Positions 1 to 11,690 of a stretch of DNA of 64,000 bases are shown here, in pieces. Each line of letters begins with the position of its first letter. Position 1 is the stretch's first letter. The notes under the pieces are model-generated. The model saw only the letters and a list, made by a program, of their open reading frames with translations, did no database searches and had not been told where the DNA came from. The DNA is taken from assembly GCA_963575745.1 (NCBI GenBank), contig CAUYUJ010017871.1:747045-811044 (forward strand), in the 5' to 3' direction. Both the position numbers and the translations under genes were made by a program. The DNA comes from Prorocentrum cordatum (taxonomy: Eukaryota > Sar > Dinophyceae > Prorocentrales > Prorocentraceae).

Positions 1-130
1 CACTGACGCCACATTCGAGGGCTGCTGGTGGGTCCAGCGGAGTGAGGCACCACGCAGATTCAGATTAGACCTCACCATCCCTGGGGGGGGCTGCGATCTG
101 CGAAACTGTCACCACTTTGGAGGGCGACGA
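1..130 (+). repeat. 101-bp satellite, edge copies
   Basis: About 1.2 copies of the same 101-bp unit that forms the array at 3755-4895. Landmarks are GGGTCCAGCGGAGTGAGGC and CTGCGATCTGCGAAACTG. The array runs off the left edge of the window and stops just before the terminal-exon relic at 136. Confidence 0.85.
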
Positions 131-133
131 CGA

Positions 134-1083
134 TAGACAACCTACTGATGGTGCGCGACCCCGGCCTTGACTTTCTTGCCCGCGGCCCACCGGGAGACCT
201 TGCGGAGAAACTGCGGAAGTTCAGCTCCCGCACTGCAACATGCAGGAAGGAGGCAGAGAAGCTGGCGCGCGAGCTAGGTCTCGATCGCTTCCTGCACTAG
301 ATATACACAGGTATGATCCTGTGGACAGGCAGCAGGCATGCGTTGACCGAGCTCCTGCAAAAACTAAACAGTCTCTTGCTTCCTCCCCCCTCTTTCATCA
401 TCGCCGCCCTAGTCCTCCTGTTACCTTATGCATTCATGGTGGTGCTGCTGCTATGGCTCCTCGCCCCTTCCTGCTGGATTCGTCCTTCTCCTGTCCCTCG
501 TTCCCGCCCCCACTTTTGTTTAACAAGCCTTGAGACATACTCCTCGTCTGATCGATTGCTGTTCTGTGAGTCGTGCAACATTACGCATCCCATGTAGGTC
601 GCACTACAAATCGCCGCGCCTGCACTGTCACGGTTCCTGCTAATGTTTCCCTACTCCGCTTGCCACTTGATGCCATTGGGCTGGGTACGTCGCAGGGTAA
701 TTTTTCAAAAATGAAAGTAGTAATACAATAACAGTAGTATAACTAGCGGTGGTATCAATGGTAGTAGTGGTAGCCATAGACGTAATTGTAATAGGAGTAG
801 TAGTAACCGTGTAGTAGTAGTGTAGTCGCAATAGCAGTAGCATTACTAAGCGTCGTAGGAGACGTAGCTGTAGTAGTCGTAACAGCACTAACTACACCCG
901 TACAACTATGACTAATCGTGAAACAAGACGTAGTAGCCGCGGCAGCAGCAGTAGTAATACTAGCTGAATCAGTGGCCGTGGTAGACGTGAAAGAATGCTG
1001 TAGCAGCCGTGGCAGAGAGAAAATGCACGAGTCGTATTAGCAGTAGCACTAGAGATTGTAATCGTAGTACTAGTAGTAGCAGA
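134..1083 (+). repeat. Segmental duplication, copy A
   Basis: Matches 4901-5834 in direct orientation. The first 170 bp have diverged with indels; from about 311 onward (GTATGATCCTGTGGACAGGC) the copies are nearly identical up to the start of the AGT array. With the satellite and the arrays this defines a tandem module of about 4.75 kb. Between the exon relic and the array (301-715) I see no gene. Confidence 0.9.
136..300 (+). pseudogene. Terminal-exon relic ending in ELGLDRFLH-stop (copy A)
   Basis: From the GAC at 136 to the TAG at 298-300 one frame is open for 54 codons. It reads like real protein: LLMVRDPGLDF, then a charged, helix-prone tail ending EAEKLARELGLDRFLH. There is no start codon of its own, and satellite DNA lies immediately upstream, so it looks like the last exon (or 3' end) of a gene whose upstream part is replaced or interrupted by satellite. 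The same C-terminus, diverged (EAERLPGELGFERFLH), occurs on the minus strand at 40343-40435, again directly beside the satellite, and a broken copy lies at 4901-5050. Conservation of the protein ending at unlinked places is my main reason for calling it coding. I do not recognise the family. Confidence 0.5.
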
Positions 1084-1088
1084 AGTAC

Positions 1089-1158
<70 letters not shown>

Positions 1159-1197
1159 TAGTAGTAGTAGTAGTAGTAGCAGTAGTAGTGGTAGTAT

Positions 1198-1257
<60 letters not shown>

Positions 1258-1281
1258 TAGTAGTAGTAGTAGTGGTCGTAT

Positions 1282-1346
<65 letters not shown>

Positions 1347-1399
1347 CTAGTAGTAGTAGTAGTAGTAGTAGTAGTAGAAGAAGTAAGTAGTAGAAGTAG

Positions 1400-1495
<96 letters not shown>

Positions 1496-2038
1496 TGTAG
1501 TAGTAGTAGTAGTAGTAGTACTAGTAGATATAGTAGTAGTAGTAAAAGTAGTAGTAGTAGTACTAGAAGTAGAAGTAGTAGAAGTAGAAGAAGTAGTTGA
1601 AGTAGTAGTAGTAGTAGTAATAATACTAGTAGTAGCACTCGTACGAATATTAAAAACCAGTAGTAGTAATGGTAGCAAACGTAGTAGACATAGTACTGGA
1701 CGTGGTAGTCGTAATATTTGTCGAGGTAGTAGAAGTAGAAGTAGAAGTAATAGTAGTAGTAGTAGAAGCAATCACAGAAGTAGTAGTGAAAGTTATAGTA
1801 GTAGTGGTAGTCGTAGTAGTCGTAGTAGTATTAATAATATTAGTAGTAGTAGTAGTAGTAGTAGCAGTAGTAGTAGTAGTAGTAGTAGTAGTGCTAGTTG
1901 TAGTAATGGCCATGCTGGTGCAGTGGCCGTAGCGGTGGCAGTAGCAGTGGTGGTGGTAGTAGTAGCCGTGATAGAAGCAGCGTAGTACTAGTGATCTAAG
2001 TGGTACTAATAGTAGTAGTAGTAGTAGTAGTAGTGCTG

Positions 2039-2069
<31 letters not shown>

Positions 2070-2363
2070 AAGTAATCACAGAAGTAGTAGTGAAAGTTAT
2101 AGTAGTAGTGGTAGTCGTAGTAGTCGTAGTAGTAGTAATAATATTAATATTAATAGTGGTAGTAGTAGTAGTAGTAGCAGTAGTAGTGGTAGTAGTAGTA
2201 GTAGTAGTGGTAGTAGTAGTAGTAGTGCTAGTTGTAGTAATGACAGTGCTGGTGCAGTGGCCGTAGCGGTGGCAGTAGCAGTGGTGGTGGTAGTAGTAGC
2301 CGTGATAGAAGCAGCGTAGTACTAGTGATCTGAGTGGTACTACTAGTAGTAGTAGTAGTACTG

Positions 2364-2406
<43 letters not shown>

Positions 2407-2407
2407 C

Positions 2408-2439
<32 letters not shown>

Positions 2440-3110
2440 TAGTAGTAGTAGTAGTAGCAGTAGCATTTGTAGTCGTAGTAGTAGTAGTCGTCGTCGTCGT
2501 CGTCGTCGTCGTGGTACTTGTAGCAGCAGCAATCATTTTACTAGTGGTCGTCGCCACCGTAGTAGTAGTAGTAGTAGTAGCAGTAACAATCGTGGGTGTA
2601 GCAGTCGTACTATTAGTTGTCATAGTCGTAGTAGTTTTCGGAGTAGTAGTAGTAGTAGTAGTAGTAGTCGTAGTAGTAGTAGTAGTCGTAGTAGTCGTAG
2701 CAATAATAATGATAGTAATAGTCTTAATCGCAATCGTAACCATAAGAGTAATCGTAGTAGTAGCAGTAACAGTAGCAATAGCAGTATAAGTAGTAGTAGT
2801 GGTAGTAGTAGTAGTAGTAGTAAGAATAATAGAAGTGGTAGTACTAGTCGTAGTAGAAGTAGTAATAGTAGTGGTGGTGGTAGTAGTAGCCGTAGTCCTT
2901 GTAGCACAACGTAGTCGTATTCGTAGTAGCCGTGGCAGTAGTAGCAGTACTAGTAGTAGTAGCAGTAGTGGGACTGGGCACAACAGGTAGTAGTAGTGGA
3001 AGTAGCAGACAAAGTAGTAGTCGCAGTCCAGGTGATCGTTGCCATGGTAATACCCATGGTCTGGCAATGGCAATCGTAATGGTAAGTCGTGTTTAGTACT
3101 AGTAGTAGTA

Positions 3111-3162
<52 letters not shown>

Positions 3163-3163
3163 C

Positions 3164-3228
<65 letters not shown>

Positions 3229-3229
3229 C

Positions 3230-3280
<51 letters not shown>

Positions 3281-3283
3281 CTG

Positions 3284-3322
<39 letters not shown>

Positions 3323-3369
3323 CGAGTAGCAGTAGCAGTAGTAGTAATAGTCGTAGTCGTAGTAGTAGC

Positions 3370-3415
<46 letters not shown>

Positions 3416-3505
3416 ATTGAAAGTAGAAGTAGTAGTAGTAGTAGTAGTGGTAGTCGTAGTAGCCGCAGTAGTCGTAGCAGTAGTAGTGGCAGCAGTAATA
3501 GTACG
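715..3505. repeat. AGT trinucleotide array 1 (about 2.8 kb)
   Basis: Degenerate (AGT)n/(ACT)n with interspersed CGT, AAT, GGT and CAG variants; pure stretches occur at 1088-1370, 1405-1500 and 3100-3350. All long open frames here are homopolymeric Val, Ser, Thr, Leu or Tyr and are artefacts of the trinucleotide. The TAG phase is closed throughout. Confidence 0.95.
1766..2341 (+). repeat. Tandem duplication of about 304 bp inside AGT array 1
   Basis: Copies at about 1766-2008 and 2070-2341 share non-repeat landmarks: AATCACAGAAGTAGTAGTG at the left, GCAGTGGCCGTAGCGGTGG in the middle and GTAGTACTAGTGATCT at the right. It shows the array grows by duplicating long internal blocks and not only by single-triplet slippage. 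Confidence 0.85.
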
Positions 3506-3506
3506 T

Positions 3507-3575
3507 ATTTTTTTCCCCAACCCTCCTGCGTTGGGTACTCGTTTTGAATAGATCACTGCGGTCTCCACCTTCCTT
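3507..3575 (+). repeat. Leader block shared with the 41-kb satellite locus
   Basis: Contains CCCAACCCTCC, TCGTTTTGAATAGA and GGTCTCCACC. The reverse complement is found at 41183-41245, beside the inverted satellite array, so leader, satellite and terminal exon travel together as one composite repeat. Confidence 0.75.
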
Positions 3576-3750
3576 CCTTCCCGCCTCCTCCTCCTCTCTT
3601 CCCGCTTCCTCTCCTCTCTTGTTTCCCTTCTCCGCCTCTCTTCGCTCCTCCTCTTCTCTCTTGCATCCCTTCTCCTCTCTTCGCTCCTCCTCTCTTGCTT
3701 CCCTTCTCCTCCTCTCTTCGCTCCTCCTCTTCTCTCTTGCCCTTTACGTC
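3576..3750 (+). repeat. Polypyrimidine tract
   Basis: Imperfect C/T-only sequence with a loose period (CTTCCCTTCTCCTCTCTTCGC) separating the leader block from the satellite. No gene seen. Confidence 0.8.
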
Positions 3751-3754
3751 ATCC

Positions 3755-4895
3755 CTTTGGGGCTGCGATCTGTGAAACTGTCGCCACTTTCGAGGGCTGC
3801 GGGTGGGTCCAGCGGAGTGAGGCACCACGCAGATTCAGATTAGACCTCGCCATCCCTGGGTGGCTGCGATCTGCGAAACTGTCACCACTTTCGAGGGCTG
3901 CTGGTGGGTCCAGCGGGGTGAGGCACCACGCAGATTCAGATTAGACCTCGCCATCCCTGGGGGGCTGCGATCTGCGAAACTGTCGTCACTTTCGAGGGCT
4001 GCTGGTGGGTCCAGCGGAGTGAGGCACCACGCAGGTTCAGATTAGACCTCGACTTTCGAGGGCTGCTGGTTGGTCCAGCGGAGTGAGGCACCGCGCAGAT
4101 TCAGATTAGACCTCGCCATCCCTGGGGGTTTTGCGATATGCGAACATAGTCATCAGTTTTCGAGGCTGCTGTGGGTCCAGCGGAGTGAGGCACCACCGCA
4201 GATTCAGATTAGACCTCGCCGTCCCTGGGGGGCTGCGATCTGCGAAACTGTCGCCACATTCGAGGGCTGCTGGTGGGTCCAGCGGAGTGAGGCACCACGC
4301 AGATTCAGATTAGACCTCGCCATCCCTGGGGGGCTGCGATCTGCGACGCTGACGCCACATTCGAGGGCTGCTGGTGGGTCCAGCGGAGTAGGCACCACGC
4401 AGATTCCTAACTCGCCATCCTTGGGGGCTGCGATCTGCGAAACTGTCGCACTTTGCTGAGGGTGGGTCCAGCGGAGTGAGGCACCACGCAGATTCAGATT
4501 AGACCTCGCCATCCCTGGGGGCTGCGATCTGCGACACGACGCCACATTCGAGGGCTCTGTTCGAAACTGTCGCCACATTCGAGGGCTGCTGGTGGGTCCA
4601 GCGGGGTGAGGCACCACGCAGATTCAGATTAGACCTCGCCATCCCTGGGGGGCTGCGATCTGCGAAACTGTCGCCACATTCGAGTGCTGCTGGTGGGTCC
4701 AGCGGAGTGAGGCACCACGCAGATTCAGATTAGACCTCGCCATCCCTGGGGGTCTGCGATCTGCGAAACGGTCACCACTTTCGAGGGCTGCTGGTGGGTC
4801 CAGCGGGGTGAGGCACCACGCAAATTCAGATTAGACCTCACCATCCCTGGGGGGGCTGCGATCTGTGAAACTGTCACCACTTTCGAAGGCTGCTG
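3755..4895 (+). repeat. 101-bp satellite array, about 11 copies
   Basis: The unit start GCTGCGATCTG recurs at 3762, 3863 and 3964, giving a period of 101. Each unit also carries TTCGAGGGCTGCTGGTGGG and CCAGCGGAGTGAGGCACC. Several units are truncated or fused (near 4050, 4130, 4390 and 4540). The same family, in reverse orientation and diverged, is at 40440-41130 and 42616-42985. Confidence 0.92.
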
Positions 4896-4900
4896 GTCAG

Positions 4901-5050
4901 TAGACAACGGACTGAGGGTGCGCGACCCCGGCCTTGACTTTCTTGCCCGCGGCCCACCGGCATTCTTGAAAGAAACTGCGGAAGTTCAGTGCACTGCCCT
5001 CGGGGAGGCAGAGAAGCTCACCGCGAGCTTGGTGCGATGCTCCTGCACTA
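4901..5050 (+). pseudogene. Terminal-exon relic, copy B (broken)
   Basis: Corresponds to 136-300: GGTGCGCGACCCCGGCCTTG and GAAACTGCGGAAGTTCAG are retained. Indels break the frame and the RFLH ending is lost, so it is not translatable through. It follows the last satellite unit directly. Confidence 0.55.
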
Positions 5051-5834
5051 AATAAAAACAAGTATGATCCTGTGGACAGGCAGCAGGCATGCGTTGACCG
5101 AGCTTCCTGCAAAAATTAAACAGTCTCTTGCTTCCTCCCCCCTCTTTCATCATCGCCGCCCTAGTCCTCCTGTTACCTTATGCATTCATGGTGCTGCTGC
5201 TGCGATGGCTCCTCGCCCCTTCCTGCTGGATTCGTCCTTCTCCTGTCCCTCGTTCCCGCCCCCACTTTTGTTTAACAAGCCTTGAGACATACTCCTCGTC
5301 TGATCGATTGCTGTTCTGTGAGTCGTGCAACATTACGCATCCCATGTAGGTCGCACTACAAATCGCCGCGCCTGCACTGTCACGGTTCCTGCTAATGTTT
5401 CCCTACTCCGCTTGCCACTTGATGCCATTGGGTTGGGTACGTCGCAGGGTAATTTTTCAAAAATGAAAGTAGTAATACACTAACAGTAGTATAACTAGCG
5501 GTAGTATCAATGGTAGTAGTGGTAGCCATAGACGTAATTGTAGTAGGAGTAGTAGCAACCGTGTAGTAGTAGTGTAGCCGCAGTAGCAGTAGCATTACTA
5601 ATCGTCGTAGGAGACGTAGTTGTAGTAGTCGTAACAGCACTAACTACACCCGTACAACTATGACTAATCGTGAAACAAGACGTAGTAGCCGCGGCAGCAG
5701 CAGTAGTAATACTAGCTGAATCAGTGGCCGTGGTATACGTGAAAGAATGCTGTAGCAGCCGTGGCAGAGAGAAAATGCACGATTCGTATTAGCAGTAGCA
5801 CTAGAGATTGTAATCGTAGTACTAGTAGTAGCAG
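4901..5834 (+). repeat. Segmental duplication, copy B
   Basis: Direct repeat of 134-1083, offset about 4.75 kb, nearly identical from about 5063 onward. The interval 5050-5460 holds no gene that I can see. Confidence 0.9.
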
Positions 5835-5900
5835 TAGTAGTAGTAGTAGTAGTAGTAGTAGCAGTAGCAGTAGTAGTAGTAGCAGTAGTAGTGGTCGTAT

Positions 5901-5942
<42 letters not shown>

Positions 5943-6778
5943 CGGTAGTAGTAGCAGTAGTAGTAGTAGTAGTAGTAGCAGCCGTAGGCGCAGTCGTACA
6001 AATAAGATTAGACGTGCTCGTCATCGTATTAATAATACTGGTTGTTAGGGGTAGTCGCAGTAGTATTAACAGCAGTAGTACAGGTATGACTAGCCGTAGG
6101 TAGGACTAGCCGTAGGTAGTACTAGTAGTAAAAGCCGTCGTAGTAGTAGTACTAGCATTATTAATAATATTATTAGTATACGGAGTAACAGTACTGGTCG
6201 TGGTAGTAGCAGTAGCAGCCGTAGCAGCAGTTGTAGTAATAGTGATGGTCGTAGTAATAGTCGTAGTAGCCGCTGTTGCAGTAATAGTCGTCGTCGGCGT
6301 CGCAGAAATATTGGACGAACTAATAGTAGTAATAGAACTCATCATGCTCGCAGTAGTACTGGTAGTCGTCATAGTAGGAGCCGTGGCAGTACTAGGTAGT
6401 AGGAAGGGTCGCAGTAGGAGTAGCAGTAGCAGGTGTTGTTGTTGATATCATGATGGTGGTGGTACTAGTAGTGGCACTGGAAGTAGACGTCGTAGTAGTA
6501 GTTGTGGTAGCCCCACTCGTAGTAATCATAGAGATAATGATAGCAGTACCAGTAAGAGGAGCAAGCGCAATGGCAAACACATGAATCGCAGTACGAGAAA
6601 TAATAGAAGTTGTCTTAGTAGCTGCAGCCGTAGCAGTAGTAGTCGTAGTAGTAGTAGTCGGATACGTAATCGTAGTAGTAATCGTAGTAGTAGTAGTAGT
6701 AGTAGTAGTAGTACTAGTAGTAGTAGTAGTAGTGGTAGTACCATATAAGTAGTAGTAGCAGTCGTAGTAGTAGTAGTC

Positions 6779-6812
<34 letters not shown>

Positions 6813-7044
6813 CAGTAGTAGTAGTCGCAGTAGTAGCCGTAGTAGCCGCGATAGCAATAGTAATAGAAATTTGCGTGGCAATCGAAATTGTGGCAGTAGT
6901 CAGCAGCAGCAGTACAAAGTAGTAGTAATGTAGTAGTAGCAGTAGCCGTAGCAGTAGCAACCGTAGTAATCGTAGTAATCGCAGTAGTCGCAGTAATTAG
7001 TAGAAGACGTAGCAATAGTAGTAGTAGTCGTAGTAGTAGTAGTA

Positions 7045-7113
<69 letters not shown>

Positions 7114-7617
7114 ATAGTAGTAGTAGTAGTAATAGTAGTAGTAGTATTAGTAGTAGATCGTAGTAGTAGTAAAAAGTAGGTAGTAGTAGTTACTAGAAGG
7201 AGTAGTATAGTAGTAGTCGTATAGAAGCAGTAGTAGTAAGTAGTAGTAAATCGTAGTCGTAAGAAGAGGACGAATAAGTAGAGAAGTAGTAGTATGTAGT
7301 AGTCTAGTAGTAGTAGTCGTAGTATTATAAAATTCAAGTAAGTAGTAGTTCGTAGTAGTAGTAGTAGTAGTAGTAAGTAGTCGTAGTATGTGTAGTAAAG
7401 TAGTAGAGTAGTAGAAGTCTAGTCGAAGACGTAGTCCGTAGTAGAAGTAGTAGTAGTTAGTAAAGTAGTAGCAGTAGTGATAATATAGTAGTAGTAAAGT
7501 ATAAGCGTAGAGTAAGTAGTCATTGTAGTAAAGTAGCAGTATTATAGTAGTAGTAAGTAGTGGAGGTGGTGGTAGTATAGTAGCAGCAGAAGTATTAGAC
7601 CGTAGTGGTAGTAGCAA

Positions 7618-7652
<35 letters not shown>

Positions 7653-8452
7653 TACGTACAAATTTTAAGTAGAAGTAGTAAGTGAGTGGTAAGTAGTAAG
7701 TGTAGTTAGCCGTTGGCGTAGTAGTAGTTAGTAGTTGTAGTATTAGTAGGAGTAAGTGGTAGAAGGCATTATAGCAGTAGAGTAGTAGTAGTAGTAGTAT
7801 TAGAAAGTAACAAGTAGTATGAGAAAGTAGTATTAGTATTATAGTAGTAGTAGTAGTTGTAGTATAGTAGTAGTAGTAGAAGTAGTAATAGAAAGTAGTA
7901 TATTAGCATTAGTAGTAGTAGTATAGTAATAGTAGTAGTAGTAGCAGCAGCACAGCAGGAGTATATATGTAGTAAAAGTAGTATGGTAGTAAAGAGTAGT
8001 AGTAGTAGTAGTAGTAGTGGTAGTAGTAGTAGTAGTAGTAATAATAGTATTACTAATGGTAGTGGCAGTACTAGTAGTAGTCGTAGTAATCGCAATAGCT
8101 GTGGTAGTAGTAGTAGTAGTAGTAGTAACAGCAGTAGTAGTAGTAGTAGCAGTAGTAGTAGTGGTAGTGGTATGTTAAAATAATAGTAATAGTAGCAGTC
8201 GTGGTAGTAATCTTAAAGGTAGTAGATGTAGTAGATGAAGTGGTAAAAGCAGTCGTAGTAGTAGTAGTGGTAGTAGTCACAACCATAATAGAAATGGTAG
8301 TAGCCGTCGTAGTAGTCGTAGTAGCCAGAGCCGTGGTAGTAGTAGTGGTACGGGTAGTAGTAGTAGTTATCGTAGTAGTAGTGGTGGTAGTAGTAGTAGT
8401 AGTCGTAGTCGTAGTAGTAGATGTAGTAATACTAGTAGTAGTAGTAGTAGTA

Positions 8453-8540
<88 letters not shown>

Positions 8541-8636
8541 GAGTAGTAGTAGTAGTCGTAGTAGTAGTAGTTCTAGTAGTAGTAGTAGTAGTAGTACGTA
8601 AAATAACAGAAATAAGAATAGCAATCGGAGTCTCAC

Positions 8637-8678
<42 letters not shown>

Positions 8679-9026
8679 AGGTAGTAGTAGTAGTAGAACT
8701 AATAGTCGTAGTAGTCGTAGTGGTAGTAGTAGTAGCAGTAGTAGTAGTAATCGTAATCGTAGTGTAATCGTAGTCGTAGTAAGAATGGTGGTAGTCGTCG
8801 TCGTAATCGCAGTAGTAGTAGCAGCAGCAGCAGTAGTAGTAGTAGTAGTAGTAGTAGTAGCAGTAGCAACAGTCGTAGTCTTATTAGCCGTAGTAGTCGT
8901 AGTAGTAGTGGTAGTAGTAGTAGTAGTAGTAGTAGTCGTAGTAGCAGTAGTAGTAGTAATAGTAGCAGTGGTAGTAGTAGTAGTAGTAGTAGTAGTCGTA
9001 GTAGTAGTAGTAGCAGTAGCAGTAGC

Positions 9027-9073
<47 letters not shown>

Positions 9074-9093
9074 CACTAGTATTGTTAGTAGTC

Positions 9094-9163
<70 letters not shown>

Positions 9164-9175
9164 CAGTAGTGATAC
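5462..9175. repeat. AGT trinucleotide array 2 (about 3.7 kb)
   Basis: Same composition as array 1, more degenerate at 7150-7980. It includes two pure switches of phase and composition into (GTC)n at 7045-7076 and 8454-8509. No credible reading frame. Confidence 0.95.
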
Positions 9176-9670
9176 TGGGAGAAGGCGGAGGCGCACGAGG
9201 AGGAGGAGGAGAAGGCGGAGGAGGAACAGGAAGAACAGGAAGGATGAGTTTTGGTTTCCGCCGAAAGAACTACGGGGGCTAGGGGGGGGGCAAAACTAAA
9301 GACTTACTGTGATGAGCCGTTGTGTTTTTCGTAACCCGAGGGGGCGTGGGTCTCACGCCCACTGGCAGCATCGGCGACGTCGGCGATGCTCGCCGATGCA
9401 TCGCCGATGCGGCGCGACCCTCCGACCCCATCAGCTCGGACCCCATCAGCTCGAGTCTCAAGCCCACGGGCCGCGGGCCCGCCGACATCGCGGGCCCAGG
9501 GCGCCCGGTGGGCGCGGCGGCCCCGTGCGGCGCGGCGCCCCTGCAACGGGGAGGCCCCGCGGCGGGGCGGCATGGCGCGCGGAGAGTGCGGGCGGCACCG
9601 CTGCGGGCCTGCGCAGCCACTTGGCGGGCCCCGTGGGGCGGCGCGCCGAGAGCGCCAGGGACCCCCGGGA
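9176..9670. other. GC-rich unique stretch, no gene
   Basis: A short GGA run (9195-9240) is followed by very GC-rich DNA. 9365-9455 carries clustered ATCGGCGAT/ATCGCCGAT motifs and two ACCCCATCAGCTCG repeats, which match one arm of the fold-back element at 41774-41970. No supported CDS. Confidence 0.6.
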
Positions 9671-9675
9671 CACTG

Positions 9676-9930
9676 TTTCCTCCTTTTCCTCCTTTTTCTC
9701 TTCCTCCTCCTCCTCCTCCTCCTCCTCCTTCTCTTCCTCCTCCTCCTCCTCCTCCTCCTGTTCCTCCTCTTCCTTTTTTGGGTTGGGTGGACATGACATG
9801 CTTGCTTGCTGCGTCCCTCCGTCTGCTCCTTCTCCTCCTCCTCCTCCTCCTCCTCCTCCTCCCCCTCCTCCCACCCCTCGTCCTCATCTCTCTTTTGTTC
9901 CTCCCCCTCCACTCTTTCCCATTGCAGACA
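9676..9930 (+). repeat. CTC microsatellite
   Basis: Two runs of (CTC)n separated by a short unique segment (TTGGGTTGGGTGGACATGAC). It is continuous with the head of the composite repeat at 9945. Confidence 0.9.
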
Positions 9931-9944
9931 ACTCCTGCCTGTCG

Positions 9945-10798
9945 CGCCCCAGGACAGGTCGGAAGGGCGGGCTGGGCGTTTCGCCTGAGACTTCCTCACC
10001 AGCGATGGTACTTAAGCTGAGATTTTGCACGGACTTTCATGGATTGGCCACTTTTAAATTGCGGTTGTCGCCTCGAGGCCACGCACTTCCGTTTTCAAAA
10101 ATTACAAGCACTTCGCGAATTCATGACAAGTGGTTTTCAACATGTGGCTCTTGCCCTGGCGCCGCGTCCATCTGTCTGGACAAAGTGCAGGAGTCTCACG
10201 GATTGAAGACACTCGTTGTCAAAACGTGGCTCTCGCTTGAGCGCTGCGCACATGTGTCCTAACACATTTCAACCGGTTCACGGATGCAGAGCGGGTCGTT
10301 TTCAAACGGTCAAACGGTGGTTCTCGCCTGAGGGCCAAACACATTCGCCATAAAAACTTGCACGAGCTTCGCGGATGGAGAGCGGCTCCTTTTCAAAATG
10401 TGGCTCTCGCACTAGGCGCCGCACTTTGTCGTTTAAGAGTTCACAGCGGTTTCACATTTTTTCATATTCGGCGTGCCCAGAATGGTGTTGTGGTACGATG
10501 TCGGACTGTCAGGGCGCCGCAGCTACGTTGATTCGTGGTGTCGATTGCCCAGGAGCGCGGTTCTGACACGGTTCAGGATCGTCAAGACGCAGCGGCAAAA
10601 GTGATAATGGTGTCATGACACAATTTGAAATCTTCAAACGGCTGTCTTCCAACGAAACATTTCCTCGAACGAAAATGAATCCGTGTAGGGGCCTGTGAAG
10701 AGGGAGCGTGGAGGGAAGGTGGATTGCAAAATCGCTGGTGGATCTCGGGTTTACACTTGTCCTCCTCCTCCTCCTCCTCCTCCTCCTTCTCCTCCTCC
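9945..10798 (+). repeat. Composite dispersed repeat, copy 1
   Basis: Head CTGTCGCGCCCC...GGGCGTTTCGCCTGAGAC, then tandem units of about 85 bp with the core AAAATGTGGCTCTCGCC and TGCACGAGCTTCGCGGATG, then a tail of about 330 bp ending in a CTC run (10760-10798). The order is identical in copy 2. Fragments lie at 32160-32345 (body), 38100-38510 (head and body) and 43540-44160 (body and tail). No coding potential. Confidence 0.85.
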
Positions 10799-10824
10799 AT
10801 TCCTTTCCCTTATAAATAACTTCC

Positions 10825-11543
10825 CCCTGTCGCACCCCGAGGCCAGTCTTTAGGGCGGGCCAGGCGTTTCGTCTGAGACTTCCTCACCGCTTACGACTGT
10901 GAAGCTTTAACCATGATGACGGTTTCACAGATGGAGGGAGTGGGTTTCAAAATGTGGCTCTCGCCTGGGCGCCGCGCACAATCGTATTACAAATTCGCAA
11001 GAGTTGCACGATTTAAGGGCGGGCCGTTTTCAACATGTGGCTCTCGCCATAGCGCCCCGCACATTCGTTTTAATATTTAACCATGCAAGAGTTTCGCGGA
11101 TTGAGGGCGGGTGATGTTCAACATGTGGTTCTCGCCTTAGCGCCGCGCACACTCGCTTTAAACAGTTGTAAGAGTTTCACGGATTCCCATGATCAGCGTA
11201 CCAGAAATGATGTTTTGGAAGGATTCAGGATCATTCGGGTGCAACGGTTCTGTTGGTGCGCGGTGTTGAAGTCCCACAAATGGCGTTCTGGTACGATTCT
11301 GGATCGTCAAGCCGCAGCAGTCAGGTTGCTCCGTGGCGATGAAGCCCCGATCACATAGTTTTGGCATGCTTCAGGATCTTCAAACTGTTGTCTTCCAAAC
11401 AGGCAGTGCCCTCAATGGAAATGAACCGTTGTAGGGGCCTAAGAAAAAGGGAGCTTGGAGGGAGGGTTAAATCCAACATCATTGGTGACTCTTGGGTTTA
11501 CACTGGTCCTCCTCCTCCTCCTCCTCTTCCTCCTCCTCCTCCC
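10825..11543 (+). repeat. Composite dispersed repeat, copy 2
   Basis: Head at 10830, body units with TGTGG at 10953, 11036 and 11124 (period 83-88), tail from about 11190 (TGTTGAAGTCCCA, GGATCTTCAAACTGTTGTC, GTAGGGGCCT, CTTGGGTTTACACTGG), ending in CTC at 11507-11543. It is tandem with copy 1, the CTC run serving as the joint. Confidence 0.85.
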
Positions 11544-11559
11544 CTGAGATCCTGGCGTT

Positions 11560-11690
11560 GCAATGTTTTCACAGTGGGCGTTTTTGCCTCCTTTGGGGCC
11601 CCGCGGTCCTCACAGATCGGTCCGGCTCGGGGCGTGGCGCAGAATGATGGGGTCCCGCGCTCCAGTGGTGTTTTTTCTGCGATGCTGCAA
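11560..11690 (+). repeat. Dispersed repeat of about 130 bp (1 of 3)
   Basis: Core TTTTCACAGTGGGCGTTTTT, then GGGGCCCCGCGGTCC and TCACAGATCGGTCCGGCTCG. Related copies are at 25030-25180 and 42235-42330. Confidence 0.7.

Noticed and set aside
892-3568. Long open frames of poly-Leu, poly-Val, poly-Thr, poly-Ser and poly-Tyr
   Set aside because: They are the possible phases of an AGT/ACT trinucleotide array with the stop phase excluded; no non-repeat protein sequence is present.
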